Source: Marvinbryantia sp. (GTDB lineage: Bacteria; Bacillota; Clostridia; Lachnospirales; Lachnospiraceae). Taken from it: a stretch of 39,695 bases of DNA. Position 1 is the first letter of the stretch; each line of letters opens with the position of its first letter. The position numbers were made by a program, and so were the translations under genes. The notes under the pieces were generated by a model. That model did no database searches. It was not told the DNA's origin and worked only from the letters and a program-made list of their open reading frames with translations. Location of the stretch: NCBI GenBank assembly GCA_016297895.1, contig JAEDFS010000016.1, positions 1-39,695 of the forward strand, in the 5' to 3' direction. Shown piece after piece: positions 9,076-16,827 of this stretch.

Positions 9076-11046
9076 TCACGCTCCTGCCGGATACTGACAG
9101 GTAATGATATAGATCGGGTTTTCTCCCATCATCAGATGATAACTGCCCAGCTCCTTCGCCCGTGATACACTCATCTGAACGATCTCCCTGGATGTAAAGC
9201 CAAATTCTTTTAAGATATGAAGCGCTTCTGAAATCGTCTCCAGGGTAATACAATTGATGACGATCCGTACATTTCTGTTTTTTTCCAGAAGCATGGAAAT
9301 GATCTCTTTCAGATTTCCGGAAGAGCCTCCCACAAAAGCATGGGTCGGAGCCGGCAGATTTTTCATCGCCTCCGGTGCTTCTCCATGGATCACTTCCAGA
9401 TTGTCTGTCCTGAATTTTTTCCTGTTTTCCAGGATCAGTTCCACAGCCTCTTCTTTCTTTTCAATGGCATACACCTTGCCCTGACAGGTGCGAAGTGCCA
9501 TTTCGATCGACACAGAACCGGTTCCTGCTCCTACATCATAGCAGACGGAGTCCGGATTCAGACGAAGCTTTGCCAGAGAAACAGCTCGCACTTCTTCCTT
9601 TGTCATGGGCGCCTTTCCCCGGATAAACTCCTCATCATTTTTACCATGGGTGGCATCTTCCGGCAGCGCATCCGGATTGCAGGCACAGACCACACTCAGA
9701 GGATCTCCCTCGTAATCCGTCAGTTCCCGTGCTTCTTTCTGAAAGATTTTCTCCTCTTCACAGGAAAGCCGCTCTCCTACCCACAGGATAACTGAACCCA
9801 TTCCATACTCCACCAGCTTTTTCGAAAGATCTGATACTCCGTCTGAAGTTCCGAGAATGGCAAACACTTTGGAGTTGTGCTCTATGAGAGACACCAGATT
9901 GCATTCCCTTCCATGGGCGCTGACGATTTTAGCATCATCCCAGGACAGGCCGATCCTGGACATAAAATACACGACCGATGAGATTCCGCAGATGACCCTG
10001 GTCTCTGCTCCCAGAAGCGGAAGAAGCTTTTTCGCTCCGCTGTAGAATCCCACATCCCCGGAAAGCACCACTGTAATATTCTCATACTCAGGGTGATTTT
10101 GGACATAAGAAACGATCTCCTCACTTCGATATTCATAATACACTTCCTGCCCCGGCAGACGCACGGCATCCACGATCCTTCGCGCACCGATCAGAAGTTC
10201 TGACTTTTCCAGCACCTTCTTTCCTTCCACCGTCAGATTCTCCGGGCTTCCCATGCCGATTCCCAGAAGCGACACTTCCGGCCGGATGGAAAATCCAAAC
10301 CGATCTGCAAGCAGTTTCCTGCACTCCCGCACACTCAGTCCGTTTTCCTTTAAGGGTCTTCCTATAATGACTGCCGTCACACCGCATTCTTCGGCAGCTT
10401 CCATCTTTTCCCGAAAACCTCCTGCATTTCCCGTATCTTTTGTGACAAGATATGCGCAGTGATACTGCCGCAGCATAGCAGCATTGAGTTCCCGTGAAAA
10501 CGGCCCCTGCATGCCGATCAGGTGTTTTCCTTCCAGTCCAAGTTCCCTGCAGGTTTCCAATACAGAAGTCAGAGACAGTACTCTCGCATAGATTCTGTTC
10601 TGATAGTCCGGCAATGCCGTGAAGCCGGCAAGCTCCTTACTTCCTGTGGTCAGCAAAATATTTCCTGTCGTGCCGGCAAGGTAAGATACCGCCTCCCCGA
10701 TGCTCTCCACATAAACGTTTGGTCCCTTTCCGGTTCCCTCTTCTCTCAGCACCCGGACATACTCCATCTCTGTCATCTCACATGCCTTACGGATATTCTC
10801 TGTCACCACAGCCGCATATGGATGAGTGGCATCCAGCACCAGTTCCGGTTCCTCCTGTCGGAAAAGTTCTGCCATTTCGCCGGGATCCAGCCTGCCGGCA
10901 GTGACATGAAGATATTCTCCTTCATCAAGGGATCTGCTTCCATATTCCGTTGCAACACAGGCGCAGACCGATACACCGTGGGAGGCAAGAAAGGTGCTGA
11001 TCTGATTTCCCTCTGTCGTTCCCGCAAATACAATAACTTTATACAT
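9076..11046 (-). CDS. cbiJET: Fused precorrin-6A reductase, precorrin-7 C5-methyltransferase and precorrin-6B C15-methyltransferase (CbiJ-CbiE-CbiT)
   Basis: One 656-residue polypeptide carries three successive corrin enzymes. Residues 1-250 are CbiJ/CobK (start YKVIVFAGTTEGNQ; ATHPYAAVVTENI, 73-85), which reduces precorrin-6A. Residues 256-455 are CbiE (SLLGIGMGSPENLT, 259-272; LSGDVGFYSG, 328-337), the C5 methylase. Residues 472-656 are CbiT (DVGAGTGSVSIEMA, 504-517), the C15 methylase and C12-acetate decarboxylase. CbiE-CbiT fusion (as in CobL) is well known; the added N-terminal reductase makes an almost complete channel for consecutive steps. The ATG overlaps the cbiH stop by eight bases. 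No frameshift or internal stop breaks the three parts, so the fusion is read directly. Confidence 0.94.
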   Translation of the reverse strand: MYKVIVFAGTTEGNQISTFLASHGVSVCACVATEYGSRSLDEGEYLHVTAGRLDPGEMAELFRQEEPELVLDATHPYAAVVTENIRKACEMTEMEYVRVLREEGTGKGPNVYVESIGEAVSYLAGTTGNILLTTGSKELAGFTALPDYQNRIYARVLSLTSVLETCRELGLEGKHLIGMQGPFSRELNAAMLRQYHCAYLVTKDTGNAGGFREKMEAAEECGVTAVIIGRPLKENGLSVRECRKLLADRFGFSIRPEVSLLGIGMGSPENLTVEGKKVLEKSELLIGARRIVDAVRLPGQEVYYEYRSEEIVSYVQNHPEYENITVVLSGDVGFYSGAKKLLPLLGAETRVICGISSVVYFMSRIGLSWDDAKIVSAHGRECNLVSLIEHNSKVFAILGTSDGVSDLSKKLVEYGMGSVILWVGERLSCEEEKIFQKEARELTDYEGDPLSVVCACNPDALPEDATHGKNDEEFIRGKAPMTKEEVRAVSLAKLRLNPDSVCYDVGAGTGSVSIEMALRTCQGKVYAIEKKEEAVELILENRKKFRTDNLEVIHGEAPEAMKNLPAPTHAFVGGSSGNLKEIISMLLEKNRNVRIVINCITLETISEALHILKEFGFTSREIVQMSVSRAKELGSYHLMMGENPIYIITCQYPAGA

Positions 11047-11770
11047 TTCTATATCCTCTGGGCGTCACCATTTTTCCGTTGATCTCCCTGGTCTGGGAAT
11101 TGCCGATAAATACGGTTGTAAACATATCCACCTGTGTATCCTTCAGCTCATGTAAAGTCAGAACCCGGGCAGCTTCACCTTCTCTTCCGATATTGGTTAC
11201 GATTCCGCAGACAGTCTCCGGTGCCTTGTACTGCATCATCAGATCACAGGCCTTCTGAAGATAATCATGGCGTTTTTTGCTGGACGGATTATAAAGACAG
11301 ATCACAAAGTCTGCCTGGGATGCTCCAAGAAGTCTGGCTTCGATCTTCTCCCAGGGAGTCAAAAGATCGCTTAAACTGATCAGGCAGAAATCATGGATCA
11401 GAGGTGCTCCCAGCACGGCAGCACCTCCCGTGGCAGCCGTCACACCCGGAATGATCTCCAGGTCCACATCTTCGTAACGTTCTCCCACCTCATACATCAG
11501 GCCGGACATTCCGTACACTCCTGCGTCACCGCTGCAGATCATGGATACTGTTTTTCCCTTCTTCGCTTCTTCAAAAGCCAGAACACAGCGATCCACCTCT
11601 TTTTTCATCGGTGTGGTCATAAATTCCTTATCCGGAAAATGTTCTTTCACCAGATCCACATACACCGTATACCCAATGATCACATCACTGTTTTTCATAG
11701 CCTGAATGGCTCTTCCTGTCATCTGTTCATAATTTCCGGGGCCGATCCCGATCACATATATTTTACTCAA
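11039..11770 (-). CDS. cbiH: Cobalt-precorrin-3 C17-methyltransferase
   Basis: A SAM-dependent tetrapyrrole methylase of 243 residues that methylates C17 and drives ring contraction in the anaerobic corrin pathway. It begins YVIGIGPGNYEQMTGRAI and has ICSGDAGVYGMSGLM (SAM contact), the CbiH-type IPGVTAATGGAAVLGAP and CLYNPSSKKR. The start is a TTG: AGGAGG lies seven bases upstream, and the coding region overlaps the cbiG stop by eight bases. Position between cbiG and cbiJET agrees. CobJ of the aerobic pathway is the closest alternative; CbiD and CbiG in the same operon point to the anaerobic route. Confidence 0.95.
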   Translation of the reverse strand: MSKIYVIGIGPGNYEQMTGRAIQAMKNSDVIIGYTVYVDLVKEHFPDKEFMTTPMKKEVDRCVLAFEEAKKGKTVSMICSGDAGVYGMSGLMYEVGERYEDVDLEIIPGVTAATGGAAVLGAPLIHDFCLISLSDLLTPWEKIEARLLGASQADFVICLYNPSSKKRHDYLQKACDLMMQYKAPETVCGIVTNIGREGEAARVLTLHELKDTQVDMFTTVFIGNSQTREINGKMVTPRGYRNV

Positions 11771-12809
11771 AGCATATCCTCCTGTCTCTGACAGCCAGTG
11801 CGGCGGTCACGCCCTCTGTACTGATCTTTTTCTGTATCAGAGTTCCATGTCCGCTGGCCAGTACGGCACTTCTTTCACAGACATTCTCCACTCCCGTTAT
11901 GTTTCTCACAAATTCCGATGCCGTAAATGCTCCGGGCACCATTTTTAATTCTTCCTCCGAAAACGTGACAAAGGGGATCTTCCAGTCCTCTGCCAGTGAC
12001 ACCAGTCCCTTTTCTTCCTTTTTCAGATCTATGGATGTCAGCGTCTCCAATGCCTGTCTGCTGATCCCGCACTCTTTCAGACAGTTTTCTGCTGCTGTGC
12101 GGATCTCCTTTTCTTCCTTTCCTCTCCTGCATCCCATTCCCAGAGCCACCACATGTGGAACCACATGAACGGTCACCTCAAAGGGATCTGCCTCTGAATG
12201 GATGCTCACTGCGATCCCCACTCTTGGCCTTTCTGCTTCTTTTTCTTTATCCCAGAGTTCCAACCCTGCAGGAAGGTTTCCCTCCCAGGGAAATTCACTG
12301 TAAAAGCCCACTCTCTCCTTCGCCAATAAGGCAGCCGAAACTTCTTTCGCTGCAGTCATGGGATAGATGGCACAATCATTCTTTTTTGCAAAGACATCCA
12401 CCGCAAATGTTCCGTGAAGATCTGTGGCTGTGGTGATCACAGGAATGCCGTGAAGCACCTCTGCTGCCTCCTCTGTCAGTTCATTGGCTCCCCCCAGATG
12501 ACCTGAGAGAAGAGAAATGACATAGTTTCCGCATTCATCCGTCACCAGCACTGCCGGATCTGTCTTTTTACTCACAAGAAAGGGAGCAATGCTGCGTACG
12601 GCAATGCCGCAGGCCCCGATATAGATCAGCGCATCCGTTTCCTGAAACTGTTTTCCTGTCCATTCTGTATGGTTTTCCTCGATAGAATCCGCAAGATAGC
12701 GGCTCCTGGAAAAAAGCTGCACCTGATGTCCTCTCTTTTCCAGTCCCTCTTTCAGACGCTTTCCTGTCATCTGCCCTGCGGGACTAAAACACAACATGGA
12801 AATCTTCAT
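11763..12809 (-). CDS. cbiG: Cobalt-precorrin-5A hydrolase
   Basis: Opens the delta-lactone of cobalt-precorrin-5A and releases acetaldehyde, a step found only in the anaerobic pathway. The 348-residue product shows the usual three parts: an N-terminal region (to about 130) with FVSKKTDPAVLVTDECGNYVI-like sequence and SLLSGHLGGANELT, a variable middle, and a CobE-like C-terminal domain with ALGMGCRRGKEEKEI. GAGGGTG precedes the ATG. It starts 17 bases after cbiF, and its end overlaps cbiH. Its presence is a strong marker for cobalt-early cobalamin synthesis. Confidence 0.95.
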   Translation of the reverse strand: MKISMLCFSPAGQMTGKRLKEGLEKRGHQVQLFSRSRYLADSIEENHTEWTGKQFQETDALIYIGACGIAVRSIAPFLVSKKTDPAVLVTDECGNYVISLLSGHLGGANELTEEAAEVLHGIPVITTATDLHGTFAVDVFAKKNDCAIYPMTAAKEVSAALLAKERVGFYSEFPWEGNLPAGLELWDKEKEAERPRVGIAVSIHSEADPFEVTVHVVPHVVALGMGCRRGKEEKEIRTAAENCLKECGISRQALETLTSIDLKKEEKGLVSLAEDWKIPFVTFSEEELKMVPGAFTASEFVRNITGVENVCERSAVLASGHGTLIQKKISTEGVTAALAVRDRRICFE

Positions 12810-12826
12810 CTTTTTTCTTCACCCTC

Positions 12827-13585
12827 TTACCGGGATGCCTTACGAAATTCCGTAGTAAATCCCGGATCATACAATTTGGATCTGTCATATCCGGTGGCAG
12901 CTACCACATCCCCAATGATCATCAGTGCCGTCTTGGTGATCTGATTCTCCTTTGCTGTCTGTGCCAGAGTTCCCACCGTACAGATAAATTTCTTTTCGTC
13001 CTCCCAGGTGGCTTTATAGACAATGGCTGCCGGTGTATCATAACTATATCCGCCCTCGATCAGCCGTCTGCTCAGTTCTTCCAGCATTCCCGTACTCAAA
13101 AAGATCACCATGGTTGCCTGATGAGCCGCAAAGGACTGAATACTCTCTTTTTCCGGCACCGGAGTCCTTCCTTCCATTCTGGTAATGATCACACTCTGGG
13201 AGATCTCCGGCAGTGTGTATTCCAGGTTCAGTGCACTGGCGGCCCCGCAGAATGCACTGACACCCGGACAGTAATCATAAGCAATGCCTCTTGCATCCAG
13301 AATATCCATCTGTTCCCGAATGGCACCGTAAATACAGGGATCCCCTGTATGAAGCCGAACCGTCGTCTTGTTTTCTGCCTCGGCCTTTTCCATCACATGG
13401 ATCACTTCTTCCAGTGTCATTTTTGCGCTGTTATGAATGGTACACACATCTTTTGTATACTCCAGAAGCTGCGGATTCACCAGTGATCCGGCATAGATCA
13501 CCACATCTGCTTCCTCCAGATATTTTTTCCCGCGAACGGTGATCAGATCCGGTGCTCCGGAACCTGCTCCTACAAAATGTATCAT
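12827..13585 (-). CDS. cbiF: Cobalt-precorrin-4 C11-methyltransferase
   Basis: SAM-dependent methylase of 252 residues that adds the C11 methyl group. It begins IHFVGAGSGAPDLITVRG, where one glycine-proline of the usual GAGPGAPDL is Ser-Gly. It then has VIYAGSLVNPQLL, LHTGDPCIYGAIREQMD and the late ATGYDRSKLYDPGF stretch typical of CobM/CbiF. The ATG overlaps the cbiD stop as ATGA, implying translational coupling. It catalyses the step just before the CbiG reaction, and cbiG follows it directly. Confidence 0.96.
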   Translation of the reverse strand: MIHFVGAGSGAPDLITVRGKKYLEEADVVIYAGSLVNPQLLEYTKDVCTIHNSAKMTLEEVIHVMEKAEAENKTTVRLHTGDPCIYGAIREQMDILDARGIAYDYCPGVSAFCGAASALNLEYTLPEISQSVIITRMEGRTPVPEKESIQSFAAHQATMVIFLSTGMLEELSRRLIEGGYSYDTPAAIVYKATWEDEKKFICTVGTLAQTAKENQITKTALMIIGDVVAATGYDRSKLYDPGFTTEFRKASR

Positions 13586-14739
13586 GACTGCTCTCCTTTT
13601 TTTCTGAATCTTTCCAACATTTCTTCTGCTCCGTCAGTCTGGCCGAGCAAGCCCTGCTCATTGGAAAATAGAATGACTTCTGTTTGTATAGCTCCACGGC
13701 AGCGATGCTGCAGATAAAACCGGATCCGTTTTATGATATCTTCCATCGCCTGCTTTAAAAGCCCTGTTTCTTTTAGTATTACCAATGCTTCCTCCGTAGT
13801 GATCGAATCCAGGATCCGCTTTGCCGTATCCAGATCCGCTCCGGATCGAATGGCGGCTGCCGCCATCAGCTCTGCCCTGGAATCTGCACTCCGGGAATGG
13901 GTATTCATGATCCCCCCGGACACTTTGATAAACTTGCCGATATGGGCGATAAAGAGAATCCCGCTAAGTTCCAGATTCACTGCAATATCCAGGGTCTCTC
14001 CCACATAATTACTGCATTTCACGGAAGAAGAGACATCTACATCCGGGTACTTCCCGGCAAATGCCTGCCCGTAGTTTCCGGGAGTGATCAAAAGATACTG
14101 ACTCCCGTTTTCTTTTCGCATCCGCATCTCCGTGCGGATACTGGCGATCAGTGCTTCCTCACTCATGGGAACCACGATCCCGCTTGTCCCCAGAACAGAC
14201 AATCCACCCTCGATTCCAAGACGGGGATTGAAGGTCTTCTGTGCAATTTCCTGCCCTCCCGGAATAGATATGATCACAGAAAGCCCGCCATCATATTCAT
14301 ACAGATCTGCATATTTCTGCACTGCCTCCCGGATCATGATTCTCGGCACCTGATTGATGGCAGCTTCTCCCACCGGCTGTTCCAGTCCTTTTCTGGTCAC
14401 CCTGCCTACGCCTTCTCCTCCCTCAATGCGGATCCCAGGTGTCTGTTCCAGCCGGACTGCGGCATAGATGAGCAATCCATGGGTGGCATCCGGATCGTCT
14501 CCCCCATCCTTTCTGACGGCACAGCTCACTTCATTGTTCTTCATGGTGATGTCCTGGATCTCCAGATGCAGAAGGATTCCCTTCGGAGTCAGAAGATCGA
14601 TCTGTTCCATCCTCTGTCCTGAGAAAAGCATGGCTGCTGCCGCTCCTGCCGCTCCTGCCGCACAGGAACCCGTGGTATAACCATACCGGAGTTTCTTTCC
14701 ATCCTTAATGATATAATAGTCTTCCAGACCGCTGCCCAT
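13582..14739 (-). CDS. cbiD: Cobalt-precorrin-5B C1-methyltransferase
   Basis: Methylates C1 of the corrin ring in the anaerobic pathway; it is unrelated in sequence to the other SAM methylases of the operon. The signature RYGYTTGSCAAGAAGAAAAM lies near residue 20, with ENGSQYLLITPGNYG and GGIMNTHSRSADSRAELMAAA further on. The start is set at ATG 14739, which has GGGAGAAG just upstream. An in-frame TTG at 14775 would give 12 more residues, but that stretch lies inside the terminator hairpin of the riboswitch (14763-14788). CbiD is the first gene of the corrin operon and the one directly gated by the riboswitch. Confidence 0.95.
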   Translation of the reverse strand: MGSGLEDYYIIKDGKKLRYGYTTGSCAAGAAGAAAAMLFSGQRMEQIDLLTPKGILLHLEIQDITMKNNEVSCAVRKDGGDDPDATHGLLIYAAVRLEQTPGIRIEGGEGVGRVTRKGLEQPVGEAAINQVPRIMIREAVQKYADLYEYDGGLSVIISIPGGQEIAQKTFNPRLGIEGGLSVLGTSGIVVPMSEEALIASIRTEMRMRKENGSQYLLITPGNYGQAFAGKYPDVDVSSSVKCSNYVGETLDIAVNLELSGILFIAHIGKFIKVSGGIMNTHSRSADSRAELMAAAAIRSGADLDTAKRILDSITTEEALVILKETGLLKQAMEDIIKRIRFYLQHRCRGAIQTEVILFSNEQGLLGQTDGAEEMLERFRKKGEQS

Positions 14740-14762
14740 ACGCTTCTCCCATAATCGCAAAA

Positions 14763-14788
14763 GACCTTCTACCAACAGGTAAAAGGTC
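14763..14788 (-). terminator. Expression-platform hairpin of the cobalamin riboswitch
   Basis: Read on the minus strand, GACCTTTTACC pairs with GGTAGAAGGTC around a four-base loop (ten pairs, one mismatch) and is followed by TTTT. It ends 24 bases before the cbiD ATG. A segment upstream (14808-14816, GGTAAAAAG) is complementary to its 5' arm and could act as antiterminator. The U-run is short, so partial read-through is expected. Confidence 0.65.
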
Positions 14789-14865
14789 CGCGTATCATTT
14801 CCAAAATCTTTTTACCGGTACAACCAATTACTCGTGATCCGGAGCTTTTTAGCCCCTGTACCAAC

Positions 14866-15042
14866 AACAGGCAGGTTTCCTGACTTACAGGTCATCATAC
14901 ATTTCTTCCTTCCCGGTTTCCCAGTGGATCGCTCCGAGGAGCTTTCGAAATGTACTCTCTGCTTACAGTGACGAGATCGTACAGGATTCACACCTGTTTC
15001 CCTTTTACCTGATATACTGCTATATCAGCACCGGCTGCTATC
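14866..15042 (-). promoter_or_regulatory. Cobalamin (AdoCbl) riboswitch aptamer
   Basis: The conserved pieces appear in order on the minus strand: GCCGGTGCT, AAAGGGAAACAGGTG, GAATCCTGTACG, CACTGTAAG (around 14962-14970), GGGAAGG, and the B12 box AGTCAGGAAACCTGCC (14870-14885). These match the class I cobalamin riboswitch core. The element lies directly ahead of the corrin biosynthesis operon and would turn it down when adenosylcobalamin is abundant. A TATGAT -10-like hexamer occurs at 15063-15068, but I see no good -35, so the promoter is uncertain. Confidence 0.95.
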
Positions 15043-15106
15043 TATTCATCTTTTCTAAAGGTATCATATTTTGCCCGGAAATACAAGTATCATTTGGTTT
15101 TTTACA

Positions 15107-15949
15107 CTATCTTAACTCAGTGGGTTTCAGGTTATCCATATCATCAAAAGCCTGATTCTCTCCGCCCATTGCCCAGATAAAGGTATAGCTGGAGGTTCCG
15201 GCTCCGCAGTGAATGCTCCAGGACGGGCTGATCACTGCCTCCTCATTTTTCATCACCAGATGTCTTGTCTCTGTGGGTTCACCCATAAAATGCATCACGA
15301 CCTGATCCTCGGGAATCTCAAAATATGTATAGATCTCCATTCTTCTCTCGTGAGTATGGCAGGGCATGCTGTTCCATACACTTCCCTCTTCCAACGCTGT
15401 CATTCCCATGCAGAGCTGACATGTCTTCAGTACATCCGGATGAATAAACTGATTGATCACTCTCTTATTGGAGGATGCCTGATCTCCTAAGGGTCTTTTT
15501 TTAGCCTCTGCAATAGTGATCAGCTTCGTCTCATAGGATGTGTGTGCCGGTGCGGAAACCATATAGAACTTTGCAGGTTTTTCCGGACTGCTGCTTGCAA
15601 ACAGAACTTCCTTTGCACCCATTGTGATGTACAGACAGTCTTTATAGCCCAGCTTATACTCTGTTCCATCCACTGTGATGGTTCCGTCTCCTCCGATATT
15701 AAAAATACCGATCTCTCTTCTCTCCAGAAGATAATGGGTGCCAAAAGTTTTCCAGCAGTCAATGCCTTTTTCGATGGAAACCTGCTCCTTTACCGGCATA
15801 CATCCCATGGTAACCATTCTGTCCACATGAGAATAGACCGCTTTCACTTCATCTGCAGCATAGAGATCCGTGATCAGGAACTCATTTCTAAGCTCCTCTG
15901 TGGTGTAGCGCTTCATATCCTTCTGGTTTGCTGAATAACGAATATCCAT
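15107..15949 (-). CDS. kduI: 5-dehydro-4-deoxy-D-glucuronate isomerase
   Basis: Interconverts 5-keto-4-deoxyuronate and 2,5-diketo-3-deoxygluconate in pectin and uronate breakdown. It is a 280-residue cupin-type metalloenzyme, the normal length. Metal ligands are seen in NSMPCHTHERRMEIYTYF (His198, His200, Glu205) and SWSIHCGAG (His247). AAAGGAG precedes the ATG. It stands alone: no kduD, kdgK or pectinase gene is near. The tpi terminator is upstream and the riboswitch region downstream. I see no clear promoter; TATAGT at 15984-15989 is a possible -10 without a good -35. No terminator was found after it, so some transcripts may run into the cobalamin riboswitch. Confidence 0.95.
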   Translation of the reverse strand: MDIRYSANQKDMKRYTTEELRNEFLITDLYAADEVKAVYSHVDRMVTMGCMPVKEQVSIEKGIDCWKTFGTHYLLERREIGIFNIGGDGTITVDGTEYKLGYKDCLYITMGAKEVLFASSSPEKPAKFYMVSAPAHTSYETKLITIAEAKKRPLGDQASSNKRVINQFIHPDVLKTCQLCMGMTALEEGSVWNSMPCHTHERRMEIYTYFEIPEDQVVMHFMGEPTETRHLVMKNEEAVISPSWSIHCGAGTSSYTFIWAMGGENQAFDDMDNLKPTELR

Positions 15950-15996
15950 TATGAAAATCTCCTTTTCTCTTTTTCTATAGCATACTATAAATAGAG

Positions 15997-16026
15997 AAAA
16001 AAAGGAATCCTGCTTTGCAGAATTCC
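15997..16026 (-). terminator. Intrinsic terminator of the gapA-pgk-tpi operon
   Basis: On the minus strand GGAATTCTGC pairs with GCAGGATTCC around AAA (16004-16026, one mismatch) and is followed by seven T residues (15997-16003). It lies shortly after the tpi stop. AAAA before the stem and TTTT on the other strand would let it work in both directions. Confidence 0.88.
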
Positions 16027-16040
16027 TTTTGTAAATATTA

Positions 16041-16793
16041 TTATTTGTTGTAATTTACGATCTTTCCGAAATCCGGTTTCAGAGCGGCACCGCCGATCAG
16101 ACCACCATCAATGTCCGGTTTGGAAAGCAGTTCAGCAGCGTTGCCTGCATTCATAGATCCGCCGTACTGAATGCGAACTGCCTCTGCAGTAGCTTCATCG
16201 TACATCTCCGCAATGGTGTTACGGATCATAGCACATACTTCCTGTGCCTGATCAGCAGTAGCTGTTTTACCTGTTCCGATAGCCCAGATCGGTTCATAAG
16301 CGATTACCATAGTCTTAACCTGATCTGCTGTTACACCTTCCAGGTCAGCTTTGATCTGAAGATTGATCCAGTCTTTGTATGCGTTTCTTTCACGAAGTTC
16401 AAGAGACTCTCCACAGCAAAGGATCGGTGTAAGACCGGAAGCAAATGCCTTGAGAACTTTCTTGTTCAGCAGAGCGTCATCTTCTTTGAAGTAATCACGA
16501 CGTTCTGAATGTCCGATAATTACATATTTTACGCCTGCATCCAGAAGCATCGGAGCAGAGATCTCTCCTGTGTATGCTCCCTTGTCTTCAATGTAGAAGT
16601 TTTCAGCGCCAACAGCTACATCAGTACCTTTTACAGCTTCTACTACCGGAATGATATCGATAGCCGGTACACAATATACTACATCAACATCCGGATTTAC
16701 TACCAGATCTTTCAGTGTATTTACCAATTCAACTGCCTGGCTCGGAGTCATATTCATTTTCCAGTTGCCAGCAATAATTTTTCTTCTTGCCAT
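16041..16793 (-). CDS. tpiA: Triosephosphate isomerase
   Basis: Interconverts dihydroxyacetone phosphate and glyceraldehyde-3-phosphate. The 250-residue TIM barrel has all catalytic residues: Lys12 in GNWKMN, His95 in IIGHSERR, Glu167 in AYEPIWAIGTG, and the phosphate-binding IQYGGSMN and DGGLIGGAAL loops. AAGGAG precedes the ATG. It is the last gene of the gapA-pgk-tpi operon, 34 bases after pgk, and is followed by a strong terminator. Confidence 0.98.
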   Translation of the reverse strand: MARRKIIAGNWKMNMTPSQAVELVNTLKDLVVNPDVDVVYCVPAIDIIPVVEAVKGTDVAVGAENFYIEDKGAYTGEISAPMLLDAGVKYVIIGHSERRDYFKEDDALLNKKVLKAFASGLTPILCCGESLELRERNAYKDWINLQIKADLEGVTADQVKTMVIAYEPIWAIGTGKTATADQAQEVCAMIRNTIAEMYDEATAEAVRIQYGGSMNAGNAAELLSKPDIDGGLIGGAALKPDFGKIVNYNK

Positions 16794-16827
16794 TGTTTTT
16801 TCTCCTTATTTTCAATATATGAATGAT

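Noticed and set aside
14740..14775. TTG start giving CbiD 12 extra residues
   Set aside because: The codons come from the riboswitch terminator hairpin; ATG 14739 has a good ribosome-binding site.
15043..15106. Promoter of the corrin operon
   Set aside because: A TATGAT occurs at 15063-15068, but no acceptable -35 lies 16-18 bases upstream, so it is mentioned only with the riboswitch.
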